From: Prorocentrum cordatum
Lineage: Eukaryota > Sar > Dinophyceae > Prorocentrales > Prorocentraceae
Reading direction: 5' to 3'
DNA length: 55,000 nucleotides
Assembly: GCA_963575745.1 (NCBI GenBank)
Contig: CAUYUJ010000190.1
Span: 50,298-105,297 of the forward strand
Each line of letters starts with the position of its first letter. Position 1 is the stretch's first letter. The notes below the pieces were generated by a model that was not told the origin of the DNA, searched no databases, and saw only the letters and a list, made by a program, of their open reading frames with translations. The translations under genes and the position numbers were made by a program. This document shows positions 9,792 through 20,740 of the stretch, piece after piece.

Positions 9792-11825
9792 ATGCCTGCT
9801 AGTAGACCGTCGCGGGGAGCGCCGCGGCAGTCTGCGCCAGGCGCAGGAGGGGAGCCGGCAGCAGCGGCAGCCGATTCTGGGGTGACAGCTTCGGCTACAG
9901 CAGGGCCGGCTGCACCGCTAAGGCCCGGCAGCGTCGAGGCTGCGCTCTCCGGGTCAGAGCCAGTGTTGGTTCGAGACGGCGACAAAGGAGAATCGCTTGG
10001 TAACGCGGACCCCAGCGCCGCGGATAGGCCAGTTCCTGGTCTAGACGAGGACGACGTGGGTCTTGGTAGTATCCAGGCGAATCTTCGGCAGATGGGCGCG
10101 GCAGTTGGCCCGTCTATCAAGTCCGTGTGCTCGGTCGCGAGGGGCGGTCCGACTCCGGACAGCAGCTGGGAGGCAGCTGCGGGCGAGGTGTTCTGCAAGA
10201 GCAGGTTCACCACGCAGGTGGGCATGTTCGGCCTTCACCCGGGCTACGTGCTTGACTTCACCACAGGGTGGGACTTGGAGGTCCCAGGGCAACAGCAGAA
10301 GGCCGACGAAATGCAGGAGCAGATCCGGCCATGCCTGCTAGTGGGGGGCACTGACGGCCCTCCCTGGAGCCGGCAGCGCAGGGGCGACGCTGGCGCAGGC
10401 GCGCGGGGCGCGCGCGGGGCACGCAGCAGGCAGCAACTCCGGGCGTGTTGTCCGCTGTACAGGAAGCAAATCGACGCTGCTCGATACATGCTACACGAGC
10501 ACCGTGGCGGCGCGGCGTCTCTGCAGGGGCCGCGCGCGCAGGGGGTATTAGAGCAGCCAGGTGTGTTCTGGGTGCGCACTGACGAGCGTGGGATGGGGCA
10601 GGCCATCGCCACCAAAGGAGGCGGGCGCGAGCTGGTGGCGCAGGGGGCCGTTTGGCTCACCAACAGCAGGTGTATCGCCGAGGAGCTTGCGACGTGCAAG
10701 TTATGGAACAGGACGGGTTCCAAGGCTGCAGGGACAGGGGGGTGCACGCCCGCGCTGGTATGTGCGGTGCTGCGTGGCCTCCGGCGGCAACTCCAGGAAG
10801 ACGGGAAGTTGTCGTTGTCCTCCCTCGAGCCGGGGGTCACAGGCCACGACCCCGCAGAGTATCCAGAGGAAGACCTTGCGAAGTTTTACGACGATGTCTC
10901 TGGGAAGCTCTTGCCAACGCCGCTGGTGCGGAAAGCGAGAGTCGCCGAGTTGGATTTTCTACGCGGTTTCCCTGTGTACGAAAAGGTGCCAGCAGCACAG
11001 GCGAAAGGCAAGAACATGGTTTCTGTGCGTTGGTGTGATGTCAGCAAAGGTGATGATGATAATTTGGAGGTTCGCTCCCGGCTGGTCGGCAGGGAGTGCA
11101 AGTGGCAAGACCCATTCATGCAAGGCACGTTTGCCGCGACGCCACCACTAGAGAGCCTTAAATATCTGTTCCATTTCATGACAACCACGAGGCGGGTGCG
11201 AGGCGCCCCGGTTCGTTTGAAGATGTTGGTGATGGATGTGAGCAGAGCTCATTTCCATGCGCCGTGTGTGCGGGAGATGTACATCCGCCTCCCGGAGGAG
11301 GATGCTACCCCAGGGATGGTCGGAAAGCTTCTTCGCACCATTTACGGCGCGCGCGACGCAGCGAACCAATGGGACAGTTTCTTTAACGACATCATCACAA
11401 AACTGGGCTACGACGTTGGCGTGTCAAACCCATGTTTGTACAGACGCAGGAACAAACTGTCAATTGGGTGGAGGCACGGAAACGACCTTGTGTTCATAGG
11501 TGAAGCAGACCACATGTACAGCTTGTTTGACGAAATCGGCAAGCACATGATCCTTGAGAAGAGAGGCGTGCTTGGTTTTGAGGATGGTGACGACACGCAC
11601 ATCACCATTCTGAACCGTTTGGTTGATTTCTGCACGAAGGACGGTGTGCCGACAGTCACTTACGAGCCTGATCCTCGACACGTGGATCTTCTAGTAGACC
11701 AGCTTGGACTGACCGGCAGCAGGGTCAAAGCAGTGGGCACGCCAGGCGAAAAGCGCGGCGATTACCACTCGGAAGAGCCGCTCGCGGATAGCTCCGTTTG
11801 TACAGGTCATGTACTATGCGTATAG
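9792..11825 (+). CDS. copia reverse transcriptase segment with altered catalytic motif
   Basis: A 677-codon frame. The N-terminal ~300 residues are low-complexity linker, then a conserved region (QQKADEMQEQIRPCLLVGG). RT motifs are visible: VMDVSRAHFHA (motif A, near 11228) and LLRTIYGARDAANQWD (motif B, near 11330). HGNDLVFIG (11475-11501) sits where family members carry two adjacent aspartates. The asparagine (AAC, 11481-11483) replaces the first of these, so this copy is predicted inactive. The frame ends at TAG 11823-11825, and the continuing homology lies in the next frame. Confidence 0.85.
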   Translation: MPASRPSRGAPRQSAPGAGGEPAAAAADSGVTASATAGPAAPLRPGSVEAALSGSEPVLVRDGDKGESLGNADPSAADRPVPGLDEDDVGLGSIQANLRQMGAAVGPSIKSVCSVARGGPTPDSSWEAAAGEVFCKSRFTTQVGMFGLHPGYVLDFTTGWDLEVPGQQQKADEMQEQIRPCLLVGGTDGPPWSRQRRGDAGAGARGARGARSRQQLRACCPLYRKQIDAARYMLHEHRGGAASLQGPRAQGVLEQPGVFWVRTDERGMGQAIATKGGGRELVAQGAVWLTNSRCIAEELATCKLWNRTGSKAAGTGGCTPALVCAVLRGLRRQLQEDGKLSLSSLEPGVTGHDPAEYPEEDLAKFYDDVSGKLLPTPLVRKARVAELDFLRGFPVYEKVPAAQAKGKNMVSVRWCDVSKGDDDNLEVRSRLVGRECKWQDPFMQGTFAATPPLESLKYLFHFMTTTRRVRGAPVRLKMLVMDVSRAHFHAPCVREMYIRLPEEDATPGMVGKLLRTIYGARDAANQWDSFFNDIITKLGYDVGVSNPCLYRRRNKLSIGWRHGNDLVFIGEADHMYSLFDEIGKHMILEKRGVLGFEDGDDTHITILNRLVDFCTKDGVPTVTYEPDPRHVDLLVDQLGLTGSRVKAVGTPGEKRGDYHSEEPLADSSVCTGHVLCV

Positions 11826-12560
11826 CGTACCTTGCGGCAGATCTGCCGCGCCTACAGTTTTCTGCAAATCGACTGGCCCGTGGGGTGAGTAAGCCCACTG
11901 TGGGCCACTGGAACCGGCTCAAGCGCGCGGTGCGCTACCTGAAGGGCCACCCCCGGTGGGTTCAGCAGTTCCAGATGCAGGAGCCTGTGGGGCATGTTGA
12001 CGTATGGACAGATTCTGATTGGGCGTCAGACCCAACAGACCGGAAGTCTGTGAGCTGCACGGTAGTGATGATTGGCAATCACTGCCTACGATGTTCGACT
12101 GCTACACAGACGAGTCCAGCTCTGTCCTCAGGAGAGGCGGAATTTGTAGCGAATGTCAAGGGAGGGAACCATTCTCTTGGCATGCAGTCCATAGCCCGGG
12201 ACTTCGGCGACGAGCTGCGGATCCGTCTGCGGACAGACAGCACAGCTTCCAAGGGGATCGCTTCCCGGAACGGTCTCGGGAAGGTGCCTTTTGGACGCGG
12301 CATTGTTGTGGATACAGCACCAGGTAGGAAAGGGGAAGATCCAGATGCACAAAGTAGACGGTAAAACTAACTTAGCTGATCTTGGGACCAAGGACGTCGA
12401 GGAGGCTTTGATAGTTCGTTTTATGGGAGGCATGGGATTCAAGGAGGAGGCCGGACGTCATCCAAAAGCGTTGAGGGTTTCGCACGGCTTGGGCGGCTAC
12501 GGGGAGGAGGCCCTTCTAGCTCAGACGGATGATGTGGGAAACGAGAAGGAGCTCATCTAA
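11798..12560 (+). pseudogene. copia RNase H and C-terminus, frameshifted
   Basis: It overlaps the RT frame end in another frame. The end of the connection domain (RYLKGHP) leads into RNase H. The acidic residues are visible in VWTDSDWASD (near 12005), SSGEAEFV (near 12130) and RTDSTASKGI (near 12230). Near 12290 the frame shifts and the C-terminus continues as ALLWIQHQVGKGKIQMHKVD to TAA 12558-12560. RNase H degrades the RNA strand during cDNA synthesis. Confidence 0.8.
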
Positions 12561-12695
12561 GTAATAGCTCGTGTATGTTCGTGTTGTACAGTAAGAACGG
12601 TCTCGCGGCGAGCCCCGTGGGGGGTTCTGAACCGCAAAGATGATTAGGAGCGTATAGAACATGTCACTGGTAGTGTACAGTCACCAGTTTCATGT
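12561..12695 (+). other. copia 3' untranslated region
   Basis: About 135 bases between the last coding stop and the purine tract, with no open frame of note. Confidence 0.6.
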
Positions 12696-12704
12696 TAGGA
12701 GGGG
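12696..12704 (+). promoter_or_regulatory. Polypurine tract
   Basis: AGGAGGGG lies immediately before the right LTR, the expected place for priming of plus-strand cDNA. Confidence 0.75.
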
Positions 12705-12825
12705 TGTTGAAGTTACTCCCCATCATGCTCTCTAATCTTCTGTATTCTATCTTCTTTCTCTTACTCTCACTTTGCTTTGCGCAATAGCCGTTTCAGCTTC
12801 GAGGAAAGAGGGATTTTCTTCATCA
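12705..12825 (+). repeat. Right LTR of the copia element
   Basis: 121 bp, TGTTGAAG to TTCATCA, followed by the CTTCT duplication at 12826-12830. Confidence 0.95.
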
Positions 12826-13798
12826 CTTCTACTCTACCCCTTCCGTCTACGAGACAACACCCAGTACTCAACAGCCTCCGTCTCCAACGCAACACCCAAG
12901 ACTCAACATGTTTCCTCCCGAAGATGAACTTGACAATCACCTTGTACTCTACCTCCCCCGTCTACAACACGACACCAGTACTCAACAGCCTCCGTCTCCG
13001 ACACAACGCCAAATACTCAACAGGCTCCCTTCCCAAGCTGGGCTTGAACATAACCTTCTACTCTACCCCTTCTGTCTACAAGACAACGCCCAGTACACAA
13101 CGGCCTCTGTCTCCAACACAACACCCTATAGTCAACATGTTTCCTCCCGAAGATGAGCCTGATAATCACCTCGTGCTCTACCCCCTCCGTCTACAATGCA
13201 AGACTCAGTGCTCACAGCCTCCTTCTGCGACACAACACCTCGTACTCAACAGGCACCTCCCCCAAGTTGAACTTGATAATCAGCTTGTACTCTACCCCCT
13301 CTGTCTACAAAACAGCACCCAGTGCTCATTAGCCTCCGTCTCCGACACAACACCAAATACTAAACAGGCTCCCTGCCAAAGCTGAACTTCGAAGTGATCT
13401 TCTACTCAACCTTTTCCGTCTGCAACACAACACCCAGTACTCAACAGCTTCCGTCTTCAACGCGGTACTACATACTCAACAAGCCTCCAAAAGTTGAGCT
13501 TGAAAATCAACTTCTACTCACCCCCTCCGCCTACAACACAGCACTCAACAACCTCCCTTTCCAATACAACGCCCACTATTCCACAGGCTCCATCCAAAGG
13601 CTGAGCTTCAAAATAATCTTCTACTCCTACCCCTCCGTCATCACCACACTCCCAGTATTCAACAGCCTTCGTTTCCAACACAACACCAATTCGGAACAGA
13701 TCTCCCGAAGCTGAACGTGACAATAACCTTCTATTCTGCTCCTTAACATCTACAGCGCAACACCCCGTATTCAACACCCTTCGTCTACAACGCGCGAG
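12826..13798 (+). repeat. ~115-bp satellite array, right part (about nine units)
   Basis: The landmark CTTCTACTCTACCCC and variants recur near 12826, 12939, 13052, 13169, 13284, 13399, 13512, 13617 and 13728, a period of about 113-117 bases. Internal landmarks are CAACACCCAGTACTCAACAG and TCCGTCT. Together with 4238-4326 it is one array interrupted by the copia element. The frames across it are not genes. Confidence 0.9.
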
Positions 13799-13892
13799 CC
13801 ACGGCCGGCGCACGCACATGAACCGCCCTTCCCGTTTTGCAATTTTTCTAAGAGGAAAGGGGTGGCTCATGGTGCGTGCCGAGACCCAAGTA

Positions 13893-14712
13893 TTTGAAAG
13901 AGCGTGTTCTACCGCTGCTGGCGGAAAACCAGGGGGGGTCACTACCGGTTCGAACCCCTCCCCCCCCCCCCCTCCGGAAAACCGGGGGGGGTCTTTACCG
14001 GTTCGAACCCCTCCCCCCCCCACCCCAGTTCATCATGAAAAGAGGGGGGGGTCACTACCGGTTCGAACCCCCCCCCCCTCGAAAACCGGGGGGGGTCACT
14101 ACCGGTTCGAACCCCCCCCCCCTCGAAAACCGAGGGGGGGTGCGGACAGTGGTGGGGACGGTGGTGGTGGGGACAGTGGTGAGGGGACAGCGGGACAGTG
14201 GTGGGGACAGTGGGACAGTGGTGGGGACGGTAGTGGTGGGGACAGTGGCGAGGACAATGGTGGGAACACAGGGGGCAGTGGACAGTGGTTGGGACGGTGG
14301 TGGTGGGGACAGTGGTGTGGGGACAGTGGGAATGAGGTGGAAACAGTGGGACAGTGGACGGTACAGTGGTGGTGGGGACAGTGGTGAAGGCGGTGGCGAG
14401 GACAGTCGTTTGCTGGCGGTGAGTGGGGGGGGAGGGGTTCGAACTGGTAGTGATCCCCCCTCCGGTTTTCGAGGGGGGGGGCCCCCCCCCGGTTTTCGAG
14501 GGGGGGGGGGAGGGGGGTTCGAACTGGTAGTGACCCCCCCCGGTTTTCGTGGGGGGGGGGGGGTTAGGGGGAGGGGGGTTTTTGCCGGGGGAGGGGAGGG
14601 AGGGGGTCCAGCAGGGGGGGTTTTTCGGAGGGGGGGGGGGGGACCCCCGGGTTCCGGAGGAAGAGGGCGGAAATTTTCACAGTAAAGCGGCGGTGGATCA
14701 CGCTCTATCAAA
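13893..14712. mobile_element. Non-autonomous TA-flanked inverted-repeat element
   Basis: The left end TTTGAAAGAGCGTGTTCTAC pairs with the complement of the right end ending CACGCTCTATCAAA, with TA outside both ends. Inside, both flanks hold copies of CACTACCGGTTCGAACCCC (plus sense on the left, minus sense on the right). The centre is a GTGGGGACAGTGGTGG minisatellite (14140-14410). TA duplications suggest Tc1/mariner-type mobilisation. No transposase is present. Confidence 0.6.
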
Positions 14713-14786
14713 TATCTACATAAATACATCACTATTTTTGTGCAGCCTCTTTACTTATTGACTAATCTGTTTCTATATGCATACAT

Positions 14787-14888
14787 CGATACATCTGCAT
14801 GTATGTATGTATGTATGTATGTATGTATGTATGTATGTATGTATGTATATATATATATATGTATAAGAACCTGTATGTATAAGTACAC

Positions 14889-14944
<56 letters not shown>

Positions 14945-14947
14945 AAT

Positions 14948-14984
<37 letters not shown>

Positions 14985-14990
14985 AGGAGA
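14787..14990. repeat. ATGT then GA microsatellites
   Basis: An ATGT tetranucleotide run of about 60 bases, a short AT run, then about 100 bases of GA repeat with a few interruptions. Confidence 0.95.
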
Positions 14991-14997
14991 GATCAGT

Positions 14998-15520
14998 TGC
15001 CAAGTGCGTGCGCCCACCGTTTGCCCGTCAGCCCCGCTGTCACTTCATTTCTCTCTCTTCTCCCTCTTCTCCTTCCTGTGTGCGCTTGCGGCTGGCAAGT
15101 CGGACTGAGGCGACTCCGACAGGGCAGCTCGCCTTTGAGGATGTCTTGGTTGTGCCCGCTGAGGCGCGGGAAGCTTCCGAGGAGCTGCCCGGTCACTCAG
15201 CTGTTGATCGTGCGACCACCTCTCATGCTTCTGGGCATTTCCTGGCCACTTCCCTCCTGGCCGCTTACCTGCGTGATCCTGATTAGGGGTTTTGCTATCA
15301 CCAGCTGGTTGTAATATCGCTTGCCTTGCCATCTCTTCTCCTCCTCCTCCTCCTCCTCCTCCTCCGCGCCTGCGGTTTTGTCTCACTCGGGAGGAGAGGG
15401 TGAGGATGGTTCTGCGGCAGAGATGCCTGCCGACTCCCTTGAACGAGTTGGGCGTGTTCGCACTGTCCCCCGTTGACCTCTTTCCTTCTCCTCCCAGAGT
15501 GTGCTGAGGTATATCCATAC
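14998..15520 (+). other. Unresolved GC-rich stretch, possible exon
   Basis: 15100-15286 has a normal-looking open plus frame (QLAFEDVLVVPAEAREASEE) ending at TAG 15284-15286. It has no known domain and no clear splice partner. 15335-15366 is a CTC tract. I list it as a candidate exon only. Confidence 0.25.
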
Positions 15521-15532
15521 ACACATATATTT

Positions 15533-15765
15533 ATTCATATATATATATATACACATACACATAGAGAGAGCGAGAGAGAGAGAGAGAGAGAGAGAACGAG
15601 AGAGAGAGAGACAGAGATGGGAAGTGAGAGGAAGAGAGAGGAGCAGAGAAAGAGAGAGAGAGAGAGAGTGAGAGGAAGAGGGAGAGACAACGACAGAGAT
15701 ACGGTGAGAGAGCCAGAGAGAGAGAGAGAGAGAGCCAGAGAGAGAGCGAGCGAGCGAACCGTCGG
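15533..15765. repeat. TA/CA and GA microsatellite
   Basis: A short TA/CA run followed by about 200 bases of imperfect GA repeat. Serine/leucine and arginine/glutamate frames across it are artefacts. Confidence 0.9.
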
Positions 15766-16027
15766 CTCGAGCACAATCGAGCTGGCCAGGTGCCTGCCGT
15801 CCTGGCCCTCCGGAGGGCCGGCTGCTCGGCCTCTTGGGGCCGTCTCAGACGTCGCCCCGGGAGCGGAGAGCTTTTGACCCGGGCAGTGGGCTCTCCTTGT
15901 GTCCGCGGGGTTCACGTGTCCCGCGCCGCGCCGCGCGGCCGGGCCTCTGGGGAGGGGGAGGGGGAGAGGGAGAGAGAGGGAGAGCGAGAGGGAGAGGGAG
16001 AGATCAGGAGGGAAAAGACCACACAGA

Positions 16028-16175
16028 CATAAGTAATTGTCGATTCCCCAGAGAAGATCGGAAAATATGGGAAGTGGGGGGGAGACAGAAACCCAGAACA
16101 TATTATACAATATGGGGAATGTTTTTATGTTTGTGTGTATTGATTTGTGTGTCCTTGGGCCCCTTGAAGAGAGAG
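16028..16175 (+). repeat. Dispersed repeat, GGAAGTGGGGGGGAGACAG family, copy 1
   Basis: Shares with 34563-34705 the blocks CGATTCC, GGAAAATAT, GGAAGTGGGGGG, GACAGAAACCCAGAA, AATATGGGGA and TTTGTGTGTCC-TGGGCCCCTT in the same order. Nature unknown; no inverted ends seen. Confidence 0.7.
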
Positions 16176-16389
16176 TGAGAGAGAGAGAGAGAAGCCCGGG
16201 CGGGTCTGGCCGCCACGGCCTCGTTGCCAGGGCTTCCCCCCTGAACAAAACACATCCAGCAACAATTAGTTGCACCGTGCGAGGAAGAGGGCTGGATACC
16301 AATGCCCTTGAGAACAAAACACCGCACGCCACTGGGCCCCTGGCGCTGAGGGAGCTAACTGGCTGGGTACTCCAGGCCTTGCTTGCTGC

Positions 16390-17590
16390 CCTCTCATCGT
16401 GTGTATCCTCGTGAGTTTCCCAACCATCCTGTGGTGACGGGTCCTCGTTTTGAAGAGACAGCGCTCGGCGTCCTTGCTCCTTCTTTCTTCTCCCGCTCCC
16501 TCCTCCCATCCTTTCCCTCCGCATGTCTCGTTTCTGGCACACCGCTCACCCGTTTTGTGGCCCCATGGGGAGCTCCACCGAAAGTTCCAGCGGCAGGGTC
16601 CGCATCTCGTACCCGCGTCCGATTTGGCGCACCCCCCCACACGTTCCGTGGCCCCATATGGAGGTCCACCGAAGGCCACAGCAGCAGGATCCTCTTGGCG
16701 TGCCCGCACTCGATTCGGCACACCCTTTTCACGTTTCGTGGCCCCACAGGCAGCTTCACCGAAGGCCCCAGCAGCAGGGTCCGCATGGCGTACCCGCGCC
16801 CGATTTGGCGCACCTTAGACATTTCGTGGCCCCGTAGGGTGTTCCGCGGAAGGCTCCAGTGGCAGGGTCCGCATAGCGTATCCACACCCGATTCGGCACA
16901 CCGCTCACCCGTTTTGTGGCCCCGTGGGGAGCTCCACCGAAAGCTCCAGCGGCAGGGTCCGCATCTCGTACCCGCGCCCGATTTGGCGCACCCCCCCACA
17001 CGTTCCGTGGCCCCATAGGGAGGTCCACCGAAGGCACCAGTGGCAGGGTTCGCATGGCGTACCCGCACCTGATTCGGCACACCCCTGTCACGTTTCGTGG
17101 CCCCATAGGGAGTTCAACTGGAAGCCCCAGCGGCAGGGACCGCGTGGCGCACCCGAGTCCGATTTGGCACACCCCGCGGACGTCCCGCGACGCTCGCCGC
17201 TCGCCCTGAAGGATTTCGAGCATCGCGCTCGGGTCGTCCGCGGCGCGGGGTCAGAAACATCGGTTTGCTGACAAGGGGCGAGGCGCCAAGCAGAGCGCGT
17301 GGGAGTCGGGCAGCACTTGGAGGCAGAGCACAAGGGAGTCCCCGCGACGCGCGGTGGCCGCCCCGAGGGGATTCCAGCGACGCGCGCGGGACGTCCGCGG
17401 CGCCAGGCCACACGTCCAGTTTGGCAGTCGAGAGAAGGCGAGACTCAGGCGTGCCGTTCCTCAAATCAGGCCTCGCGGATAAGCCCGTTGAAACCCAGCT
17501 TCTTGGGCGAGGCCGTCGCTAAATCAACAAGGTCCTCCGCTCGCCCAGGCCCCCTTGTTTCGCCGCCCTCGCCACAATCCTCTTGCCAGA
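16390..17590 (+). repeat. Composite repeat unit 1: head, ~90-bp array, tail
   Basis: Head (16415-16540): CCATCCTGTGGTG, then CCTCGTTTTGA, a CT-rich part and CCCTCCGCAT. Array (16545-17180): about seven units of ~90 bp with CGTGGCCCCATAGGGAG, CTCCACCGAAGG, CAGGGTCCGCATGGCGTA and CCCGATTTGGCGCAC. Tail (17180-17590): unique-looking, sharing long identical blocks with 18690-19085. Unit 2 repeats all three parts. Confidence 0.85.
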
Positions 17591-17764
17591 CCCCTTCCTC
17601 CCTTTCACCTGCTTCGTCATGTTCACAGCTGCACATGGTTCGGTTTTTCGCTCAGATAATTCGTTAACGAATCGTTATCAGCTTGAACTGCGCGCCGCTT
17701 GTGGCAGTAACTCTTGCTGAGTGAAGGAAGGGCCTTCATAGCTTGCCATTGCACGCGGCACGGT

Positions 17765-17852
17765 CGGTGTATTTCCCAGCCGTCCTGTGGTGTTGGCTCT
17801 TCGTTTTGACAGGAACTCCCCGCGTCATCTTCCTCCTCGCCCACCCTGCCTC

Positions 17853-17906
<54 letters not shown>

Positions 17907-19090
17907 CCCGTCTTCGTCGTTTCGTCGTCTTCGTCGTCGTCGTCGTCATCGTCGTCGTCGTCGTCATCCTTGCCCTCCGCATCTCCCTGTTTCGGTACGC
18001 CCTTCGCACGTTCGCGCTTCCATGGGGAACTCCAGCGAAGCCCCTGCGGCAGGGCTTGCATGGCGCACCCGCGCCCGATCCGGCACACCCTCTAATGTTT
18101 TTCGTGGCCCCACAGGGTGCTCCACCGAAGGCCCCAACAGCAGGGTCCGCATGGCGTGCCCGTGCCAGAGTCGGCACAACCCTAAGAAGTTTCGTGGTCC
18201 CATCGGGAGCTTCAGCAAACGCCACAACGGCAGGGTCCGCATGGCGTACGCGCGCCCGATTCGGCACATTCCTCACACCTTTCGTGGCCCCATGGGGAGC
18301 TTGAGCGACGGCTCCAGCGGCAGGGTCCGCATGGCGTGCCCGCACCCGACTCAGCACACCTCTCGCACGTTTCGTGGTCCCATGGGGTGTTCCGCCGAAG
18401 GCTCCAGTGGCGGAGTCCGCATGGCGCACCCGGGCCCAATCGGCACACCCTCACATGTTTCGTAGCCCCATGGGGGGGTACAAAGGCTTCAGTTCGATTC
18501 GGCACACATCTCACACATATCGTGGCCCAACAAGGATCTCCACCGAAAACCCCAGTGGCAAGGTTCGTATGGCGTACCCGCACCCGATTCGGCGCCCCCC
18601 TCGCACGTTTCGTGGCCCCGTAGCGAGTTCCACCGAGGGCCCAGCGGCAGGGTCCGCATAGTGTACCCGCATTCGATTCGGCACACCCTGCGAAAGCCCC
18701 GCGACGCGCGCCGGCCGCCCCGAAGGAGTTGAGCGATGCGTGCGGGTCGTCCGCGGCGCAGGGTCATCAAACATCGGTTTGCTGACAAGGGGCGAGGCGC
18801 CAAGCAGAGCGCGTGGGAGTCGGGCAGCATTTGGAGGCAGAGCACACGGGAGTCCCCGCGACGCGCGGTGGCCGCCCCGAGAGGATTCCAGCGACGCGCG
18901 TGTGACGTCCGCGGCGACAGGCCATACGTCCAGTTTGGCAGTCGAGAGAAGGAGAGTCAGGCGGGCCGTTCCTCAGGTCAGGCTTCGTTGAAACCAGCTT
19001 TTTGGGCGAGGCCGTCGCCGAACGAGGAGAACCTTCTGCTCGTCCATGCCGCCCCCGCCCGAATCGTTTTGCCAAACCTTTTCCTCCTAA
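17765..19090 (+). repeat. Composite repeat unit 2: head, ~90-bp array, tail
   Basis: The head matches (TTTCCCAGCCGTCCTGTGGTG, CTTCGTTTTGACAGGA), here expanded by a TCG microsatellite (17857-17966). The array (18010-18690) has about seven or eight units. The tail (18690-19085) includes GGTTTGCTGACAAGGGGCGA, as in unit 1. The two units are direct repeats, indicating a segmental duplication. Confidence 0.85.
17857..17966. repeat. TCG trinucleotide microsatellite
   Basis: About 110 bases of TCG with small interruptions inside the head of composite unit 2. It is absent from unit 1, so it expanded after the duplication. Confidence 0.95.
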
Positions 19091-19620
19091 TCGCCTGCCT
19101 CGCGATGTTCGCAGCTGCGTATGGTTGGGTCATTCGCCACGATCGTCTTTTCACTGGGAGTTTTTCGCGTCAACATGTAGACAGTGATGGACTTGCTCAG
19201 GGAAAAACCGTGTTTGTTTCATCGTTTGTGGCCTACGCCAGAGTTCGACTAGTTGAGCATCGTTTCTCAAGCGTGGCGATGTGTACTTGTGGCTTTTGGC
19301 CCATCCCGGCACCATGCTCGGGTTGTGGGTCAGAGTCATTCGGGCCCCTGGGGGCTTCGTGGGTCTGAAAAGTTCCAGTGCCAAGCCGCCCCACACCGTG
19401 CCAAACCCCAGGACATTTGGCAATTTGGGTTCCGGGCCCCGTAGAGACTTTTCGAGGGTGAGGATTTAGGTTTAGATGACACCCACTCCGTGCCCAACGG
19501 CACGGTGGCGGATAGCATCTTGATGACGGTATCGCTGTCGTTGCCGCGTTGCCGTCGCTCCATATCGGTCTTGTTCTTCTTGGTATCATCATTTCGGGGC
19601 GTCGGCCGCCGGCCCTGATT
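19091..19620. other. No gene seen
   Basis: Mixed-composition sequence. Several short open frames exist on both strands with no domain or splice support. Confidence 0.4.
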
Positions 19621-20417
19621 CATAGAAAACGACACATGATTCAATCCATACACGCGACAAGGAGGAGGAGAAGAGGGAAAAGGAGGCGGATGAGGATAGT
19701 GATTGGGAGGGATATGAGGAGGAAACGGAAGACGATGAGGAAGAAAAAGAAGGGCATGATGAGGGAAACGAAACATGTTAATAGTGATCGTACGAATGAT
19801 TATGGTAAGAATGCGAATCGTATTGTTATCATTACGGGCACTCGTAACAAGTGTGGTAATCATGATGATAATAATTGCCGTCGTCGTACTACATGCGAGT
19901 AGCGATAATAACGATATTCGCATCAACGACACCAGTAATACTTATATCAAGACACGTGCCGAAACTAACCGTTATCCGTATTATCAGGAAAGCCAATGTT
20001 AATATTCGTACTGATATCGTTACCACTATGTGTACGAATGCAGATATTCGTATTTCCCCTAATACTATTACGAATCACGGTTCGTATTACGAAAGTTGTA
20101 AGTACGAATCGTTGTAACAAACGTCAACACGGTCATGGCATATAACGATGGAATTGTTAGGGGTCGTATGCATAAGCTTATTTTTGGTGATAATCATAAC
20201 AAGAAAACAAAAACAGGTGCGAGTAATACGACAATCATGGCCAACACATGGTATCGGAGTGCGATTACGACAAAGGATATCATGAATAATAAGCGATCAA
20301 TGTTAATGTTCTTACTGATAAGGGTACTCACGCTGATGTTAGCAAGCGTACCGCTAAACATAGGACGTCTCGTAGTTCGGATAACAGTAGTACTCGTATT
20401 ACGACTGGTACTACTGC

Positions 20418-20469
<52 letters not shown>

Positions 20470-20485
20470 CGTAGTAGTAGTAGTC

Positions 20486-20557
<72 letters not shown>

Positions 20558-20680
20558 CAGTACTACCACTACTACGACTACTACTACTACTTACTGCTAC
20601 TACTACTACTACTACTGCTACTACTACTACTACTACTGTTGCTAGTGTTACTACTACTACTACTGCTACTACTACTACTA

Positions 20681-20740
<60 letters not shown>

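Larger units (their letters stand above)
4327..12825 (+). mobile_element. Ty1/copia-like LTR retrotransposon, complete ends, decayed coding region
   Basis: The element is 8.5 kb, or about 7.3 kb without its nested insertion. It has LTRs of 122 and 121 bp beginning TGTTGAAG and ending TTCATCA, a perfect 5-bp duplication CTTCT at 4322-4326 and 12826-12830, a primer site directly after the left LTR and a purine tract directly before the right LTR. Domain order is gag, CCHC zinc knuckles, aspartic protease, integrase, reverse transcriptase, RNase H, which is the copia order. The coding region has one in-frame stop after gag and several frame changes. The LTRs differ at two substitutions and one indel, so the insertion looks recent. 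The element is dead as it stands but structurally near complete. Confidence 0.95.

Noticed and set aside
13930-14535. tRNA genes suggested by GGTTCGAACC
   Set aside because: The motif is a palindrome in a repeat; no A box, anticodon stem or acceptor pairing was found.
13818-14732. Glycine/proline-rich frames of 190-270 codons
   Set aside because: Translation of G/C runs and a GTGGGGACA minisatellite inside a TA-flanked element.
16545-18690. CRISPR-like array
   Set aside because: Units are contiguous and diverged without unique spacers; a eukaryotic satellite explains them.
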